Of a stretch of DNA of 64,000 nt, positions 62,868-64,000 are shown piece after piece (positions within the stretch are counted from its first letter, which is position 1; the number at the start of each line of letters is the position of its first letter). The DNA is from Sneathiella limimaris (GTDB lineage: Bacteria > Pseudomonadota > Alphaproteobacteria > Sneathiellales > Sneathiellaceae). The notes beneath the pieces were generated by a model. That model searched no databases and was not told the DNA's origin. It saw only the letters and a program-made list of their open reading frames with translations. Position numbers and translations under genes: made by a program. The stretch covers positions 558,001 to 622,000 of the forward strand of contig NZ_JABBYJ010000001.1 in NCBI RefSeq assembly GCF_012932565.1, in the 5' to 3' direction.

Positions 62868-63679
62868 TTGAAACCCGTATTGATCGTCGCTTCAAGGCCT
62901 TGAAAGATCAGGGACGTGCCGCCTTTGTTAGTTTTGTTATGGCCGGGGATCCGGATCATGACACGTCTCTTCGGATTTTGGAGGGTTTACCTAAGGCGGG
63001 AGCAGATATTATTGAAATCGGCATGCCCTTTACGGATCCAATGGCCGATGGACCTGCCGTTCAACAGGCAGGGCTTCGGGCACTTGCTGCAGGCACAACG
63101 CTCAAGTCCACACTGGAGCTAATCAGGTCCTTCCGAAAAACCGATAACGATACGCCGATCATTCTGATGGGTTACTACAATCCAATCTACTCATATGGCG
63201 TTGACAAATTTCTTGGTGACGCCAAAGAAGCCGGTGTTGATGGTTTAATTGTGGTAGATCTTCCTTCCGAAGAGGATGCAGAGCTTTGCCTCCCTGCAAA
63301 AGAGGCTGGCATCAATTTTATTCGATTGGCGACACCAACCACAGATGACAAACGCCTACCTTCTGTTTTGCAAAACAGCTCAGGTTTCCTTTATTATGTC
63401 TCCATTGCCGGAACGACAGGCGCCGCAGCGCCAAAAGCCAGCGATGTAGATGTTGCCTTGAAACGTATTCGGGCTGCAACGGACCTTCCTATTGCCGTCG
63501 GTTTTGGGATCCGGTCTGGTCAACAGGCTGCAGAAATCGCTGAAATCGCTGATGGAGCTGTTGTCGGCAGTGCTTTGGTCGAATGCATCGCCAACGCTAA
63601 AACAAAGGATGAAGCTGTCAGTTCCTTGCTAAAACTGGCATCTGAACTCTCTGCCGGTGTGCAGAGCGTTTCCAAATAA
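62864..63679 (+). CDS. trpA: Tryptophan synthase alpha subunit
   Basis: 271 residues from TTG 62864, overlapping the trpB stop. [38 protein letters not shown] (catalytic Glu and Asp) and [17 protein letters not shown] are typical. It cleaves indole-glycerol phosphate and tunnels indole to TrpB. Confidence 0.96.
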   Translation: MIETRIDRRFKALKDQGRAAFVSFVMAGDPDHDTSLRILEGLPKAGADIIEIGMPFTDPMADGPAVQQAGLRALAAGTTLKSTLELIRSFRKTDNDTPIILMGYYNPIYSYGVDKFLGDAKEAGVDGLIVVDLPSEEDAELCLPAKEAGINFIRLATPTTDDKRLPSVLQNSSGFLYYVSIAGTTGAAAPKASDVDVALKRIRAATDLPIAVGFGIRSGQQAAEIAEIADGAVVGSALVECIANAKTKDEAVSSLLKLASELSAGVQSVSK

Positions 63680-63694
63680 CAACAGGACTTATTC

Positions 63695-64000
63695 ATGAAC
63701 TGGCTGACAAATAAAGTTCTTCCAAAGATCCGCAATCTGACGAAATCGAGTGATACGCCTGATAATCTCTGGGTAAAATGCCCCGAATGTGGCCAGATGC
63801 TGTTTCACAGCGAACTTGCCCAGAACCAAAGCGTCTGCAGTCACTGTGACCATCACATGCGTTTAGGCCCCAAAGAACGGTTTGAAGCTTTATTTGATGG
63901 GGGAAAATACGACGTTATCGAACTGCCAGACGTGCAGGTTGATCCTCTGAAGTTCCGCGATTCCAAAAAATATCTCGACCGACTGAAGGACGCTCGTAAC
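63695..64000 (+). CDS. accD: Acetyl-CoA carboxylase carboxyltransferase subunit beta (partial)
   Basis: First 102 codons, running off the right edge. Zinc ribbon CPECGQMLFHSELAQNQSVCSHCDHHMRL near residue 29-57 (four cysteines), then GPKERFEALFDGG. Subunit of the enzyme making malonyl-CoA. Follows trpA by 15 bases, the usual alphaproteobacterial trpFBA-accD order. Confidence 0.96.
   Translation, partial: MNWLTNKVLPKIRNLTKSSDTPDNLWVKCPECGQMLFHSELAQNQSVCSHCDHHMRLGPKERFEALFDGGKYDVIELPDVQVDPLKFRDSKKYLDRLKDARN

Overview
The window is a chromosomal segment of an alphaproteobacterium, probably a marine free-living one. The evidence is gene order and family content: pyrF-trpF-trpB-trpA-accD, aroA-cmk-rpsA-sppA-ihfB-lapA, lptC-lptA-lptB-rpoN-hpf-ptsN, a paired hsp20 and DUF1150 gene, TIGR02300 (FYDLN) and complex I NDUFA9-like proteins, and two amt genes behind sigma-54 promoters. 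Base composition is moderate and genes are densely packed. I cannot fix the genus from sequence alone. Almost everything is core metabolism or cell-envelope housekeeping; the clearly accessory part is a small tRNA-anchored island at about 33.2-36.7 kb.

Layout. 1-6.1 kb: a minus-strand operon for a branched-chain-amino-acid-type ABC transporter (livK-H-M-G-F) followed by an aldehyde dehydrogenase that runs off the left edge, with a divergent AraC-type regulator. 6.1-12 kb: tRNA-Gly, a prolyl-tRNA editing protein, a thioredoxin/TPR chaperone (cnoX-like), LON-domain, Trm112 and DUF971 genes, a UbiH-type hydroxylase and an amidase. 12-15.2 kb: glnK-amtB and a second amt, each behind a -24/-12 promoter. 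15.6-25.4 kb: aminotransferase (dapC-like), ftsK, lolA, an unknown protein, xthA, a globin-coupled diguanylate cyclase split by an in-frame stop, methyltransferase, queG, GST and a small unknown gene. 25.6-33 kb: gltB-gltD and an NDUFA9-like gene. 33.1-36.7 kb: tRNA-Leu(CAG) and an integrated, decayed element bounded by a 45-bp repeat of the tRNA 3' end; it carries a repressor, a small excisionase-like protein, a truncated integrase, a VPLPA-CTERM surface protein, an IS6-family element and an antitoxin gene cut by that IS.

36.9-49 kb: a periplasmic binding protein, OsmC, YigZ, RNase D, then kdsD-lptC-lptA-lptB-rpoN-hpf-ptsN (LPS precursor, LPS export, sigma-54, ribosome hibernation, nitrogen PTS), an M23 peptidase, DUF1150, hsp20 and a 3-hydroxyacyl-CoA dehydrogenase. 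49-52.4 kb: a cobalt-type nitrile hydratase operon, a thiopurine methyltransferase with a divergent MerR regulator, and tRNA-Ala. 52.5-64 kb: FYDLN protein, aroA-cmk-rpsA-sppA-ihfB-lapA, a GST with a divergent WYL regulator, and pyrF-trpFBA-accD running off the right edge.

Nitrogen is a recurring theme: sigma-54 itself, two sigma-54 promoters driving PII and ammonium channels, GOGAT, ptsN, nitrile hydratase and an amidase all lie here. The most interesting non-routine signals are the tRNA-Leu island and its IS-truncated antitoxin, the interrupted oxygen-sensing cyclase, a heat-shock promoter plus a ROSE-like RNA thermometer before hsp20, an intrinsic terminator embedded in the sppA reading frame, and several palindromic operators in divergent regulator/target pairs. 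I found no CRISPR array, rRNA operon or obvious new defence system.
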